NCBI GenBank assembly: GCA_002393865.1 | Contig: DGUD01000071.1 | Coordinates: forward strand, 1 to 24,006 | Direction of reading: 5' to 3' | Length of the DNA: 24,006 nt | From: Treponema sp. UBA4319 | GTDB lineage: Bacteria > Spirochaetota > Spirochaetia > Treponematales > Treponemataceae | In this document: positions 1 through 7,946 of the stretch, piece after piece | Layout of the letters: the number at the start of each line of letters is the position of its first letter | Position numbering within the stretch: position 1 is the first letter of the stretch | Made by a program: the position numbers and the translations under genes | Notes under the pieces: generated by a model | Databases searched by the model: none | What the model saw: the letters and a program-made list of their open reading frames with translations, nothing else | Told to the model about the DNA's origin: nothing

Positions 1-786
1 ATGCAATTTTTTGATACTCATGCCCATATAGGGTTGATATATGACGACCCTATAGAACAAATACGCGTTATTCAGCAGGCCAGGCAGGCGGGCGTTACCC
101 GTATCATCAGCATAAACAACGGTCTCCATGACTTCAAGAAGGAGTATGCCGTGCTGAAGTCCCAGAAGGGCATCTTCCATGCGGTGGGCGTGGGCCCGTC
201 GGAAGTGACGTCCTGCGGCTCCGACTGGATGCGGACGGTGGAGGAGAGCGCGAAGCTGCCCAACGTGGTGGCGATAGGCGAGACCGGGCTGGACTACCTG
301 AAGCAGTACGGTGACAAGCGCAGCCAGATAGAGCTTTTTATCGCCCAGCTGGAGCTTGCCCGCAAGCTCGACCTGCCCGTCATCATCCACAACCGCGAGG
401 CCGGGAAGGACATCTTTGAGATTCTGCGCGACCGTATCCCCGGCAAGGGAGCCGTCTTCCACTGCTACAGCGAGAACGCCGGCTACGCAAAGCAGTGCCT
501 CTCCGCCGGGCTCAACGTCTATTTCTCCTTTGCGGGGAACCTGACGTACCGGAACGCGCGCAACCTGCACGAGACCGTGCTGAACATCCCGCTCGACCGC
601 ATCCTGCTGGAGACCGAGAGTCCCTTCATGATTCCCTCGGAATACCGCGAGCGCAAGCGCACCATGCCCGCCTACCTGCCGGCCACGGCGAAATTCCTTG
701 CGGACATGCTGGAGATGGACATCGAGACGCTCAGCGCCCAGCTGTGGAAGAACAGCTGCGCTTTCTTCGGGCTGCCGGAAGCATGA
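1..786 (+). CDS. TatD family metal-dependent hydrolase (putative DNase)
   Basis: Predicted cytoplasmic TIM-barrel metallohydrolase of the TatD family, whose members are 3'-5' DNases or phosphoesterases. Seen: 261 residues, the usual family length, with N-terminal HxH (H7, H9), a GETGLDY segment with E94, H130 in IIHNRE and H154 in VFHCYSE, all expected metal ligands. Odd: the usual ETDSP/ETDAP segment reads ETESP, so Glu206 sits where the family has a conserved active-site Asp. The window opens exactly on the ATG, so its promoter and ribosome-binding site cannot be seen. The stop codon overlaps the start of the tRNA-dihydrouridine synthase gene (ATGA), so the two are probably co-translated. 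Family membership is firm; activity and substrate are inferred. Confidence 0.93.
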   Translation: MQFFDTHAHIGLIYDDPIEQIRVIQQARQAGVTRIISINNGLHDFKKEYAVLKSQKGIFHAVGVGPSEVTSCGSDWMRTVEESAKLPNVVAIGETGLDYLKQYGDKRSQIELFIAQLELARKLDLPVIIHNREAGKDIFEILRDRIPGKGAVFHCYSENAGYAKQCLSAGLNVYFSFAGNLTYRNARNLHETVLNIPLDRILLETESPFMIPSEYRERKRTMPAYLPATAKFLADMLEMDIETLSAQLWKNSCAFFGLPEA

Positions 787-1799
787 CGTCCCTGTACCAT
801 CCCGTCCGGATAGGCTCCCTCCGGCTGGACGGCAACCTCTTCCTTGCGCCTATTGCCGGTTACAGCGACCGGGCGTTCCGCTCGCTGTGCGCGGAGCAGG
901 GGGCTTCCCTCTGCACGACGGAGATGGTGTCTGCGGAGGCGCTCGTCCGCGGTTCCGGAAAGACCGCCGCGCTCATGGAGAAATCGCCGCAGGAGAAGGC
1001 TTATGCCGTACAGATTTTTGGCGGCAATGCGGATGTTATGGCCGCTGCGGTGCCTATCGTGCTTTCCCGCACGAGCTGCGACGCGCTGGACATCAACGGC
1101 GGCTGCCCCGTCCCAAAAATCGTAAAGACCGGCGCGGGCAGCATGCTCACCAAGGAGCCGGAGCGCTTGTACGCCATCGTGAGCGCGGTGAAGGGCGCCG
1201 TAAAGGCCTATGCCGCAGAGCATCCTGAGCGCCCGGAAATCCCTGTGACCATAAAAATCCGCAGCGGCTGGGACGCGCAGCACCTGACCTGGAAAGAGGC
1301 AGCCGAGGCCGCGCTCAGCGCGGGGGCGGACGCGATTACCATCCATGCCCGTACGCGGGCGCAGGGCTATGAGGGCAAGGCCGACTGGGGCATACAGCGC
1401 CAGCTGGTGGAATTTGTGGCGGGTCGGGTGCCGGTCTTTGGCAGCGGGGATGCCCACAGTCCCGAAAGCGCGCGCCGTATGCTGGAGGAGACCGGCGCTG
1501 ACGGCGTCATGTTCGCGCGCGGCGCCATGGGGGATCCCTTCCTGTTCCGCCGGACGCGGCAGTACCTTAGCGAAGGCCGCTACGACGAGGAGCCGCTGAA
1601 GGAGCGCCTGCTCGTGGGCTTCCGGGAGCTTGAGCTCAATGTCGCGGACAAAGGCGAGAGAACCGCCTGCATGCAGATGCGCAAGAAATTCTGCGCGTAC
1701 AGCTCCGGCATCCGGGGCGGGGCAAAGCTCCGCTCGCAGCTGGTCATGGCCGAGACCGTGAGCGACTACCGTACGATTTTTGCCTCCTACCTTGAGTAA
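783..1799 (+). CDS. dus: tRNA-dihydrouridine synthase (Dus family, DusB-like)
   Basis: FMN-dependent enzyme that reduces uridine to dihydrouridine in tRNA. Seen: 338 residues with the FMN-barrel start APIAGYSDRAFR, the EMVS and VQIFGG segments, the catalytic-loop motif DINGGCPVPK with Cys108, a HARTRAQGYEGKADW segment, GSGD and the phosphate-binding GVMFARGAMGDP. Order and length fit the bacterial DusB branch. The Dus signature usually reads DINMGCP; here a Gly replaces the Met, which should be neutral. The start was chosen at 783 because it gives the ATGA overlap with the tatD-like gene and begins just before the conserved N-terminal strand; the longer open frame upstream is antisense to nothing conserved and lies inside the tatD-like gene. 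Which tRNA position it modifies cannot be read from sequence. Confidence 0.93.
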   Translation: MTSLYHPVRIGSLRLDGNLFLAPIAGYSDRAFRSLCAEQGASLCTTEMVSAEALVRGSGKTAALMEKSPQEKAYAVQIFGGNADVMAAAVPIVLSRTSCDALDINGGCPVPKIVKTGAGSMLTKEPERLYAIVSAVKGAVKAYAAEHPERPEIPVTIKIRSGWDAQHLTWKEAAEAALSAGADAITIHARTRAQGYEGKADWGIQRQLVEFVAGRVPVFGSGDAHSPESARRMLEETGADGVMFARGAMGDPFLFRRTRQYLSEGRYDEEPLKERLLVGFRELELNVADKGERTACMQMRKKFCAYSSGIRGGAKLRSQLVMAETVSDYRTIFASYLE

Positions 1800-1833
1800 G
1801 CTTCAGAAGTCCGTTGTTTTTTGGAACTTGCTT

Positions 1834-1863
1834 GCAAAAACCTCTTTGCGTCGTGGTTTTTGC
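1834..1863. repeat. Perfect 9-bp inverted repeat downstream of dus
   Basis: GCAAAAACC (1834-1842) and GGTTTTTGC (1855-1863) are exact reverse complements around a 12-nt loop. It is the first of two hairpins in the 151-nt gap after dus. No clear T-run follows in either direction, so a terminator role is uncertain. Confidence 0.6.
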
Positions 1864-1877
1864 GGAGGATTTTGCAT

Positions 1878-1909
1878 GACTTTCCAAACTCGTCTGAGTT
1901 TTGAAAGTC
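1878..1909. terminator. 14-bp hairpin with one mismatch, terminator-like
   Basis: GACTTTCCAAACTC (1878-1891) pairs with GAGTTTTGAAAGTC (1896-1909) across the 4-nt loop GTCT, with one mismatch. The following bases (tctcccttgtc) are pyrimidine-rich but not a pure T-run. It lies between dus and the next promoter, so it could end the tatD-dus transcript or be a short dispersed palindrome. Confidence 0.45.
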
Positions 1910-1915
1910 TCTCCC

Positions 1916-1944
1916 TTGTCTAAATCACTTTTTTGGCATAAAAT
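1916..1944 (+). promoter_or_regulatory. Sigma-70-type promoter giving a probably leaderless mRNA
   Basis: Minus-35 TTGTCT (1916-1921), a 17-nt spacer and minus-10 TAAAAT (1939-1944). Only six bases separate the minus-10 from the ATG at 1951, so transcription would begin at or next to the start codon. The AGGA at 1945-1948 is too close to the ATG to act as a normal ribosome-binding site. Confidence 0.5.
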
Positions 1945-1950
1945 AGGATT

Positions 1951-3528
1951 ATGCAGATTATTCAGAGCTTAAAGAATTTCCTTCAGGAATTATTCACGCC
2001 GACGGCGCCGGAGGTAAAGAAAAGAGTGGCACTTCGGAAACTCGGCAACGAGCTGCGTGCGGTTTCTCCATCCATTTATGCGGATGACCTGCTGCAGCCG
2101 AATTTTGCGGAAGCCCTCAGGATTCTTTATGTGAACACCAAGCCCTTGCACAATCTGCTGTCCGAGACAATCTGCAGCGAGGACATCGAGCGCAACTTCC
2201 ACTTTGCGGAGCAGCTGATGCTTACCGGCTTCTCGGAGGAGGGGCAGGCTATCATCGAGAGCCTTTCCTACCAGAACCGCAAGGATGCCGCGGCTCAGGC
2301 GGACGACCTGCCGCGCTTCTTTGAGATGGAGCGCGTCCAGCTGGACAAAGTGCTCAAGGAGCTCAAATCCCCCCAGTTCACAAAAATAGACACGGTCATA
2401 AACAAGCTGAAGCAGCTGAGCGACATCTGCAAATTCAATTATATGTCGGTGCTGCACCTCTTTGACGCGAACTATAACCCGGATTCCCCCGCAAAACCGA
2501 ATTTCCAGCCCGTTCCCCTGACGCTCGTGGAGAACGCGCTGCAGGATTTATATTACATTATCGCGGGCATGGACATAAACACGTCCACGAACAACGCCGT
2601 CCTTGCCCTCTACCAGCTGTACAACCGCTCCCGCATCGACAAGCGGAAGCAGGACGAGCTGGTCTCCAGTCTGCGCAAAGTCCAGTCCGTCATAAAAAAG
2701 GTTCTCCGGACGGATACGCTCCTTATGCTCGTACGCATGTCCAAGGGAGCCCCCGACTTTATGCCGGAGAAGAACGTCTACGAGAGCGACGAGCGCCAGC
2801 GCTATTCCAACTATCTGGAGAACCGCTTTACCGTTGACGAAGGCCGCCTCAAGAACGCGCTGCAGGAAGAGAATATCAGCAACGAGGTGCATGCCCTCTT
2901 CGGCGATTCCGCGATGGAGACGCTCAGGGGCTACAACGATGAGCTCAATATGCGTATCAAGCAGGATTCTCCCTGCGCGTTCTACTGGGTGCTGCCCATG
3001 CAGGTGCTCAAAACCTTCCTTGTCCGCCTGTACAAGGAGCATGTAAAGCTCGTGCTGGACGATATCGTGATAGAGGGCTTTTTCAATGCGCCGGACTACA
3101 AGAAAGACTTTGCCGCCGAGGTCTACGCGGTGAACGACAGCCTTGCCCACATCGAGCAGTTCGAGATGCTGTTCCAGCAGGGAGGGGAATTCGACGAGGC
3201 GCTTATCACCGGCCTGCTGCGCGACGGGCACAAGGATCCGGCTTTCCTCAACCGCCTCAAGGATCTGATGGACAAAATCGACAAGCGCGTAAAGTCCCTC
3301 CTTCAGGCTGAAGTGAACAACCTCTACCAGCTGGACGAGAAGGTCGGCGAGATACTGGTGGAGTCGAAAAAGCCCATGTCCGATGTCATCACGAACCTGA
3401 AAGTGCTGATGATGTCTTCTCGCAACAGGGATCATTCAGAATTCCTTGAAAAAACATACTCCTCTTGGACGATATTCTTTGATATAATGAAAGAGTATGT
3501 CGTCCTCAAGAAGGACAAGAAGAGCTGA
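1951..3528 (+). CDS. Large helical spirochaete-type protein of unknown function (likely DUF5312 family)
   Basis: I do not know its function. The 525-residue product is hydrophilic and mostly helical by composition, with no signal peptide or membrane segment, so it should be cytoplasmic. By length and general sequence it resembles the spirochaete-restricted family I recall as DUF5312; this is from memory and unchecked. The ATG at 1951 directly follows a good promoter and has no properly spaced Shine-Dalgarno sequence. The stop lies 17 nt before the diguanylate cyclase start, so the two are probably one operon. My recollection of T. pallidum has a TatD gene, a hypothetical gene and a GGDEF gene adjacent, suggesting a conserved pairing with the cyclase. 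A scaffold or partner role for c-di-GMP signalling is speculation. Confidence 0.85.
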   Translation: MQIIQSLKNFLQELFTPTAPEVKKRVALRKLGNELRAVSPSIYADDLLQPNFAEALRILYVNTKPLHNLLSETICSEDIERNFHFAEQLMLTGFSEEGQAIIESLSYQNRKDAAAQADDLPRFFEMERVQLDKVLKELKSPQFTKIDTVINKLKQLSDICKFNYMSVLHLFDANYNPDSPAKPNFQPVPLTLVENALQDLYYIIAGMDINTSTNNAVLALYQLYNRSRIDKRKQDELVSSLRKVQSVIKKVLRTDTLLMLVRMSKGAPDFMPEKNVYESDERQRYSNYLENRFTVDEGRLKNALQEENISNEVHALFGDSAMETLRGYNDELNMRIKQDSPCAFYWVLPMQVLKTFLVRLYKEHVKLVLDDIVIEGFFNAPDYKKDFAAEVYAVNDSLAHIEQFEMLFQQGGEFDEALITGLLRDGHKDPAFLNRLKDLMDKIDKRVKSLLQAEVNNLYQLDEKVGEILVESKKPMSDVITNLKVLMMSSRNRDHSEFLEKTYSSWTIFFDIMKEYVVLKKDKKS

Positions 3529-3545
3529 CGGGAGGAGGGAGCTTA

Positions 3546-4673
3546 ATGGAAACTGAATTCAGCACGATGAGCCAGGAGGTAGCGCTTGGCAGCAAGACTG
3601 CCGCCGACTACGAGAAGGAAATCTACGACCTCAACCAGATGCTGGAGATAACCCGCTCCCTCTGCACGACGCTGGAGCTGCCGACGCTTATCGAGTCCAT
3701 CCTGTACACGGCGATGGCGCAGATGCGCGTGACGGGTGCTGGTATCTTTACTCTGAATTCCGTCACGAACACATCGTTCCGGCTCGGCAACAACTATCAG
3801 AACCTTGACACCGACCAGCTGCTGGATTATTCCATCCCAAAAAATTCCAAACTGATAGAGAAGATGAGCAGCGAGGAGCGCGTCTACACGCTTCCGGAGC
3901 TTGAGGAGGCGCTGCCGGACTGCAAGGAAGTCAATATCCTTCGTCAGCTCAAGCCGACGCTCGTCGTCCCCCTGCTCCTCAAGAACCGCCTGAACGGCAT
4001 CCTCGTGCTCGGCGAGCGCATTATCCCCGGCATGACGGACGGCGGCTATACCGATTACGAAAAGCAGGAAATCCTTACCATTACGTCGCTTGCGTCTATT
4101 GCGGTGAACAACGCCTTCCTCGTGGAGCTTTCCTCCACGGATATGATGACGCACCTGAAATTCAAGTACTACTTTTTCAATGTGCTTTCGGACAGGCTGG
4201 CGAGCGCCCGCGAGAACTCAGGGATTGTCAGCGTGCTGATGTTCGACATTGATTTTTTCAAGAAGGTGAACGATACCTACGGGCACGCGTGCGGCGATTA
4301 TGTCCTGACGCAGGTGGCGAGCATCATCAAAGGCAGCATCCGCGGCGACGACATGGCTTCCCGCTATGGCGGGGAGGAATTTACCGTGCTGCTCAACGGT
4401 ACCTCGCAGTCCGACGCCCTGATGGTGGCGGAGCGCATCAGGAAGAATATCGAGCATTTTGACTTTGTGTACCAGATGCAGCGGCTGCAGATGACGATTT
4501 CTGGCGGGGTTGCGACATTCTCTATGGAAAAGAACCCCGCCGCCTCCGCGGAGCAGCTGGTGGATCAGGCTGATAAGGCGCTCTATGTCTCAAAGCGGGA
4601 GGGCCGGAACAAGATTACGGTGGCGGATGCCGCTATTATCGAGGAAGTGCGGAAGGCGTACGCGGAGCAGTAG
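3546..4673 (+). CDS. GAF-domain diguanylate cyclase
   Basis: Predicted cytoplasmic enzyme making c-di-GMP from two GTP. Seen: a short N-terminal helix, a GAF-like sensory domain at about residues 30-195, then a GGDEF domain at about 200-360. The active-site motif is GGEEF (275-279), a competent variant. The metal-binding segment DIDFFKKVNDTYGH (D234, D236) is intact. R266-G-D-D269 is an RxxD inhibitory site at the standard five-residue distance before GGEEF, so product inhibition is expected. The usual LTGLxNRR segment is poorly conserved (MMTHLKFKYYF). The start is supported by GGAGGAGGGA at 3531-3540. No transmembrane helices are seen, so the signal is probably a cytoplasmic ligand bound by GAF. 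A matching PilZ receptor lies near the right end of the window. Confidence 0.93.
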   Translation: METEFSTMSQEVALGSKTAADYEKEIYDLNQMLEITRSLCTTLELPTLIESILYTAMAQMRVTGAGIFTLNSVTNTSFRLGNNYQNLDTDQLLDYSIPKNSKLIEKMSSEERVYTLPELEEALPDCKEVNILRQLKPTLVVPLLLKNRLNGILVLGERIIPGMTDGGYTDYEKQEILTITSLASIAVNNAFLVELSSTDMMTHLKFKYYFFNVLSDRLASARENSGIVSVLMFDIDFFKKVNDTYGHACGDYVLTQVASIIKGSIRGDDMASRYGGEEFTVLLNGTSQSDALMVAERIRKNIEHFDFVYQMQRLQMTISGGVATFSMEKNPAASAEQLVDQADKALYVSKREGRNKITVADAAIIEEVRKAYAEQ

Positions 4674-4677
4674 CGGT

Positions 4678-4843
4678 GCCTGCCGCACAAGGGTCTGTTC
4701 TCCGGGCGCCCGGCGGCCGACATTAAGATGGATACGTTTCAAAAGCCTGTCGCTTTTGGAGCAGCTTTAGCTGAGGGGCAGCCTGCGGCATGGCAGCAGT
4801 CCTGCCCGGACGGAAATGCACTGAGGTCTCCGGGCGGCAGGCT
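4678..4843. other. Structured 216-nt spacer between the cyclase and exported-protein genes
   Basis: The spacer holds nested dyad symmetry: GCCTGCCG (4678-4685) pairs with CGGCAGGC (4836-4843); CCGGGCGCCCGG (4702-4713) is a perfect 12-bp palindrome; CAAAAGC (4740-4746) and GCTTTTG (4752-4758) form a 7-bp hairpin. No T-run marks a terminator. The frame of the following gene is open all the way back to the cyclase stop at 4673, with an ATG at 4728, but nothing there looks like conserved protein. Confidence 0.4.
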
Positions 4844-4889
4844 TTGGGGACTGGTCTGAGCGGATTCTGAATCCACAGTGGGAATTGCT

Positions 4890-5699
4890 ATGGGAAAGAG
4901 ATTTGTTTGTTTTAAGTCGGTTTTAATTATCTTTCTGTTTTGTTCCTTTGGTGCGGTGCTTGGGGCGCAGCAGCCCTCGCAGGCGGAGCAGCTGAGAATC
5001 CTTATCTGGAGCAGCATCGATCCTTTCCCCGGTTCTTTTGACGAGCCGGAGGGCACGGACAAGGACGCCGTGCTCAAAAAGACCGCCGCGCGGCAGGCAT
5101 CCGCCACTGCTGCGGCCGTCGCGTCTCCGGCGGTTTCGCCGGATGACCCTTATGTGGCGGAAAAGCTTGAGGTCTTCGGTTATGCCATCGAGCGGACAAA
5201 GGAGATTACCCCCTTCCTGCTTTCCGGCATGATTTCCGGCTGGGCCTTTGATTATGTTCCCTATGACAAAACGCGCCGTGTGCAGGAAATCTTTGAGGTG
5301 GAGGAGGTGACGCCGTTCAGCGCGGCGATGAACCCCATCAGCTACAAGAACCCGGAGCCGCTGGAGAACCGCCTTGTCTGCTGGGCGTACTGCGACCGCA
5401 CCGAGGCGCAGCAGCTTTCGTATCGCCGCTGGACATCCGTACAGCTGCCGAAAATCCACGGAAAAGGCGCAGCCTCCGTGGAAGGCGAATTTGAGGGCAT
5501 ACAGGCTGCCTGCAAGGAGGCCGTAAAAAATGCCGTGCGGGAATATTGGCGGATTTACGAGAAGAACAAACCGAAAGAAATTTTGGGAAAAGTGTTACTT
5601 ATCGGCAATCCACGCATTTATATTAGCGAAGGTCAGTATGTCGCCGACCTTGAATTTTTTCTAGAAACTGATAGAATAGTCAAGTATACAACGTACTGA
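4890..5699 (+). CDS. Exported protein of unknown function, 269 aa
   Basis: Not recognised. Seen: a signal peptide (basic MGKR, then a hydrophobic stretch to about residue 25, with a likely cut after VLGA), so the product is exported to the periplasm or envelope. The mature part starts with a short linker rich in Ala, Pro and Ser at about residues 60-85 and continues as a mixed globular domain without cysteine-rich or repeat structure. The start at ATG 4890 is preferred over GTG 4878 and the distant ATG 4728 because it is preceded by GTGGGA at 4878-4883 and gives a clean signal peptide. A second, smaller exported protein follows 25 nt downstream, so the two are probably one transcript and may act together. 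Confidence 0.8.
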   Translation: MGKRFVCFKSVLIIFLFCSFGAVLGAQQPSQAEQLRILIWSSIDPFPGSFDEPEGTDKDAVLKKTAARQASATAAAVASPAVSPDDPYVAEKLEVFGYAIERTKEITPFLLSGMISGWAFDYVPYDKTRRVQEIFEVEEVTPFSAAMNPISYKNPEPLENRLVCWAYCDRTEAQQLSYRRWTSVQLPKIHGKGAASVEGEFEGIQAACKEAVKNAVREYWRIYEKNKPKEILGKVLLIGNPRIYISEGQYVADLEFFLETDRIVKYTTY

Positions 5700-5724
5700 C
5701 GACTATCAGTCCAGGAGGAAACTT

Positions 5725-6144
5725 ATGAAGAAAATACTTTCACTGATTGCTATCGCAACGCTGGCCCTTACATCCGTTGTCTTTGCCCAGTCCGCGGCTG
5801 ATGCTACCGTTGAGGCTGCGGACAGCTATGCTGACCGCACGACACAGACAATCACTGTTGAGGATCAGTATGACTATCTGCACCCGACCGCAAAGAACGT
5901 GCAGATTACCCTTGAGTATACGCCGCTGACGGATGAGGTGCGCCTGTATTACACCTGCCTTGCCTCAAGCTACGACCAGGGCGAGGCGATGAACACCGCG
6001 ATGGCTGTGCTGCAGGACTTTGCCGGCGAGCACCAGTACAAGCACTACTTCTACAAGGCGAAGGACAAGACGAAGTACTTCAGGGATGCTGATTCAAAGC
6101 TGAGAATGGCTCGCTACAGCTCTTACGTCTACTACAAGAAGTAA
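5725..6144 (+). CDS. Small exported protein of unknown function, 139 aa
   Basis: Not recognised. Seen: a typical cleavable signal peptide, basic MKK then a hydrophobic core, with a VFA-Q cleavage site at about residue 21-22. The mature protein of about 117 residues is Tyr-rich, with Lys/Arg and Tyr clustered at the C-terminus (YSSYVYYKK). There is no lipobox, so it should be free in the periplasm or exported further. The ribosome-binding site is excellent (AGGAGG at 5713-5718, 7-nt spacing), suggesting higher expression than the upstream exported gene, which ends 25 nt earlier. A strong hairpin at 6192-6231 follows and probably ends the transcript. Confidence 0.82.
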   Translation: MKKILSLIAIATLALTSVVFAQSAADATVEAADSYADRTTQTITVEDQYDYLHPTAKNVQITLEYTPLTDEVRLYYTCLASSYDQGEAMNTAMAVLQDFAGEHQYKHYFYKAKDKTKYFRDADSKLRMARYSSYVYYKK

Positions 6145-6191
6145 GCTGCTGGCAGAACCGGGCGGTTCCGCTCAGTCTTGAAAAACGAACG

Positions 6192-6244
6192 GGGTATGTT
6201 GATTAAATCCACAGGATTTGATAACATACCCTTACTTTATTTAA
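6192..6244 (+). terminator. Long hairpin followed by a T-rich tract
   Basis: GGGTATGTT (6192-6200) pairs perfectly with AACATACCC (6223-6231). The inner part extends the stem as ATTAAATCC with GGATTTGAT, with one G-U pair and a bulged G, around a small ACA loop. The bases after it, ttactttatttaa, are T-rich. It most likely terminates transcription of the exported-protein genes. A role in pheS control is possible but less likely because it lies about 100 nt before that gene. Confidence 0.65.
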
Positions 6245-6250
6245 GGCTGC

Positions 6251-6300
6251 TCCCGGAATCCTGAAAGCACATCCCGGAATATGTCAGGGCTTCGGAATCC
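6251..6300 (+). repeat. Iterated TCCCGGAAT motif upstream of pheS
   Basis: TCCCGGAAT occurs at 6251-6259 and 6272-6280, and a shorter TCGGAATCC at 6292-6300, giving spacings of about 20 nt. A 10-codon ORF (ATG 6281 to TAG 6313) with a GGA immediately upstream also lies here, ending 15 nt before the pheS start. Operator or leader-peptide roles are guesses. Confidence 0.25.
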
Positions 6301-6328
6301 GCCCGTGTTATAGGCTGGTACACTGAAA

Positions 6329-7888
6329 TTGACGGATATTAAGACACTTATCAAAAATCTGCACCCGCTGGAAACAAAGGTGCTGCTCCGCTACAGGCAG
6401 ACGGACGAGCTGACTTCTGCCAGGCTCCAGAAAGAGCTTGGGTATAAGGAAGGTCATGCAAACCAGGCATTCAGCTGGCTGACCGGCAAGCAGCTGCTTG
6501 CGGAGACTTCCCGTACACCCCATACATTTTACGAGCTGACCGATTTTGGCAGGCTTGTCGCAAAGAACGGCTCCGCAGAGGAGCGGATAATCGCATACCT
6601 GAAAGAGAGCGGCCCCAAGCTTCTCCCTGAAATCGCAAAGGCGCTTGCCCTTGAGAACAAGGACGTGGGCTCTGCGTTCGGTCTGCTCAGCAAAGAAGGC
6701 GTCCTGAAGATGACCGCCGAGAAGAAGGCCGAATATACGGGCGCCGCGCTGCCGGAGCGCCTTGCCATAAGCAGGCAGCTGATAGAAAAAGCCGCCGCTG
6801 CGGAGAACGGCCAGCTTGATGCAGCCAATCTTTCCGCGCAGGAAATGGCGGTCATGGGCGGCCTGACCAAGAAACGCGGCGTCTCCGAGACCCCGTTCCG
6901 CACGATTGAGCGCGAGACTGTCGCCTACAAGCTGACCGGGGAATTCCTGAAGATTGCGGACGCCCTCAGGCAGGCTGGCATAACCGGCAACGAGATAGGC
7001 GAGATTACGCCGGGCATGCTCGCTTCCGGCGACTGGAAGAAGGGCAGCTTCCGCGCATATAATATCAGCATTCCTCCGGCCCGTATCATACCGGGGCGGA
7101 CGAACCCCTATGTCCAGTTCCTTGAGTCTGTCAAGGACAAGCTCTGTTCCCTTGGCTTCCAGGAATTTGACGGGCCGCTCGTGGAGACGGAATTCTGGAA
7201 CGGCGACGCGCTCTTTATGCCGCAGTTCCATGCTGCCCGCGATATCCACGACGTATACCGCATCAAGACGCCGACCCATGCCAAGAGCATAGAGGAGCCG
7301 TATTTGAGCAATGTGCGCGCCGTCCATGAGAACGGCGGCAACAGCGGCAGCCGCGGCTGGAATTACCATTTTGACACGGAATTTACGCGGCGCCTCATCA
7401 TGCGCAGCCAAGGAACGGTGCTTTCCGCCCATCAGCTGCACAGCGCGCAGGTTCCGGGCAAGTACTTTGGTATCGCGCGCTGCTTCCGCTACGACAAGGT
7501 CGATGCGACGCACCTGAGCGATTTCTACCAGACTGAAGGCATCGTGCTCGGCAAGGACGTGAACCTGCGCACGCTGCTCGGCTTTCTGCGCATGTTTGCC
7601 GTGGAGATTGCGGGTGCGACGGAAGTGAAATACGTGCCGGGCTACTTCCCGTTTACGGAGCCTTCCATCGAAGTCCATATCAAGCACCCCAAACTCGGCT
7701 GGTTCGAGCTGGGCGGCTCCGGGATTTTCCGCCCGGAAGTGACGAAGGCGATGGGCATCGATGTTCCTGTGCTTGCATGGGGCATCGGCATAGACCGCAT
7801 GGCGCTCATGGCGCTGGGGCTGAACGATCTGCGCGAGCTCTTCTGCGAGGATATCGAGAAGGTCCGCCTGCGCAAGGCGAAATTCTGA
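6329..7888 (+). CDS. pheS: Phenylalanyl-tRNA synthetase alpha subunit, archaeal/eukaryal type
   Basis: Charges tRNA-Phe with phenylalanine together with a beta chain (PheT). Seen: 519 residues, far longer than the roughly 330-residue standard bacterial PheS. The first ~200 residues contain helical winged-helix-type segments typical of archaeal/eukaryal alpha chains. The class II catalytic core follows: motif 1 region near FDGPLVETEFWN, motif 2 ARCFRYD (383-389) and motif 3 GIGIDRMAL with Arg490. Spirochaetes are known to carry this PheRS type, attributed to ancient horizontal transfer. The start is TTG at 6329: an in-frame stop at 6311 leaves only this and CTG 6323, and the protein begins just before the conserved LHPLETKVL. 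No good ribosome-binding site is visible. pheT is not adjacent; a terminator follows. Confidence 0.96.
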   Translation: MTDIKTLIKNLHPLETKVLLRYRQTDELTSARLQKELGYKEGHANQAFSWLTGKQLLAETSRTPHTFYELTDFGRLVAKNGSAEERIIAYLKESGPKLLPEIAKALALENKDVGSAFGLLSKEGVLKMTAEKKAEYTGAALPERLAISRQLIEKAAAAENGQLDAANLSAQEMAVMGGLTKKRGVSETPFRTIERETVAYKLTGEFLKIADALRQAGITGNEIGEITPGMLASGDWKKGSFRAYNISIPPARIIPGRTNPYVQFLESVKDKLCSLGFQEFDGPLVETEFWNGDALFMPQFHAARDIHDVYRIKTPTHAKSIEEPYLSNVRAVHENGGNSGSRGWNYHFDTEFTRRLIMRSQGTVLSAHQLHSAQVPGKYFGIARCFRYDKVDATHLSDFYQTEGIVLGKDVNLRTLLGFLRMFAVEIAGATEVKYVPGYFPFTEPSIEVHIKHPKLGWFELGGSGIFRPEVTKAMGIDVPVLAWGIGIDRMALMALGLNDLRELFCEDIEKVRLRKAKF

Positions 7889-7946
7889 GAGGACGCGGAG
7901 CGCGGGGTAACGCTCGCTTGCGTTGCGTTCTCGCAGGAATTTGTAG

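Noticed and set aside
4728..4889. Start of the exported protein at the in-frame ATG 4728
   Set aside because: It would place 54 unremarkable residues before a good signal peptide, and the ribosome-binding site favours 4890.
6145..6328. T-box riboswitch in the pheS leader
   Set aside because: The hairpin is present but there is no T-box antiterminator sequence or specifier-loop layout, and the hairpin is far from pheS and close to the upstream gene.
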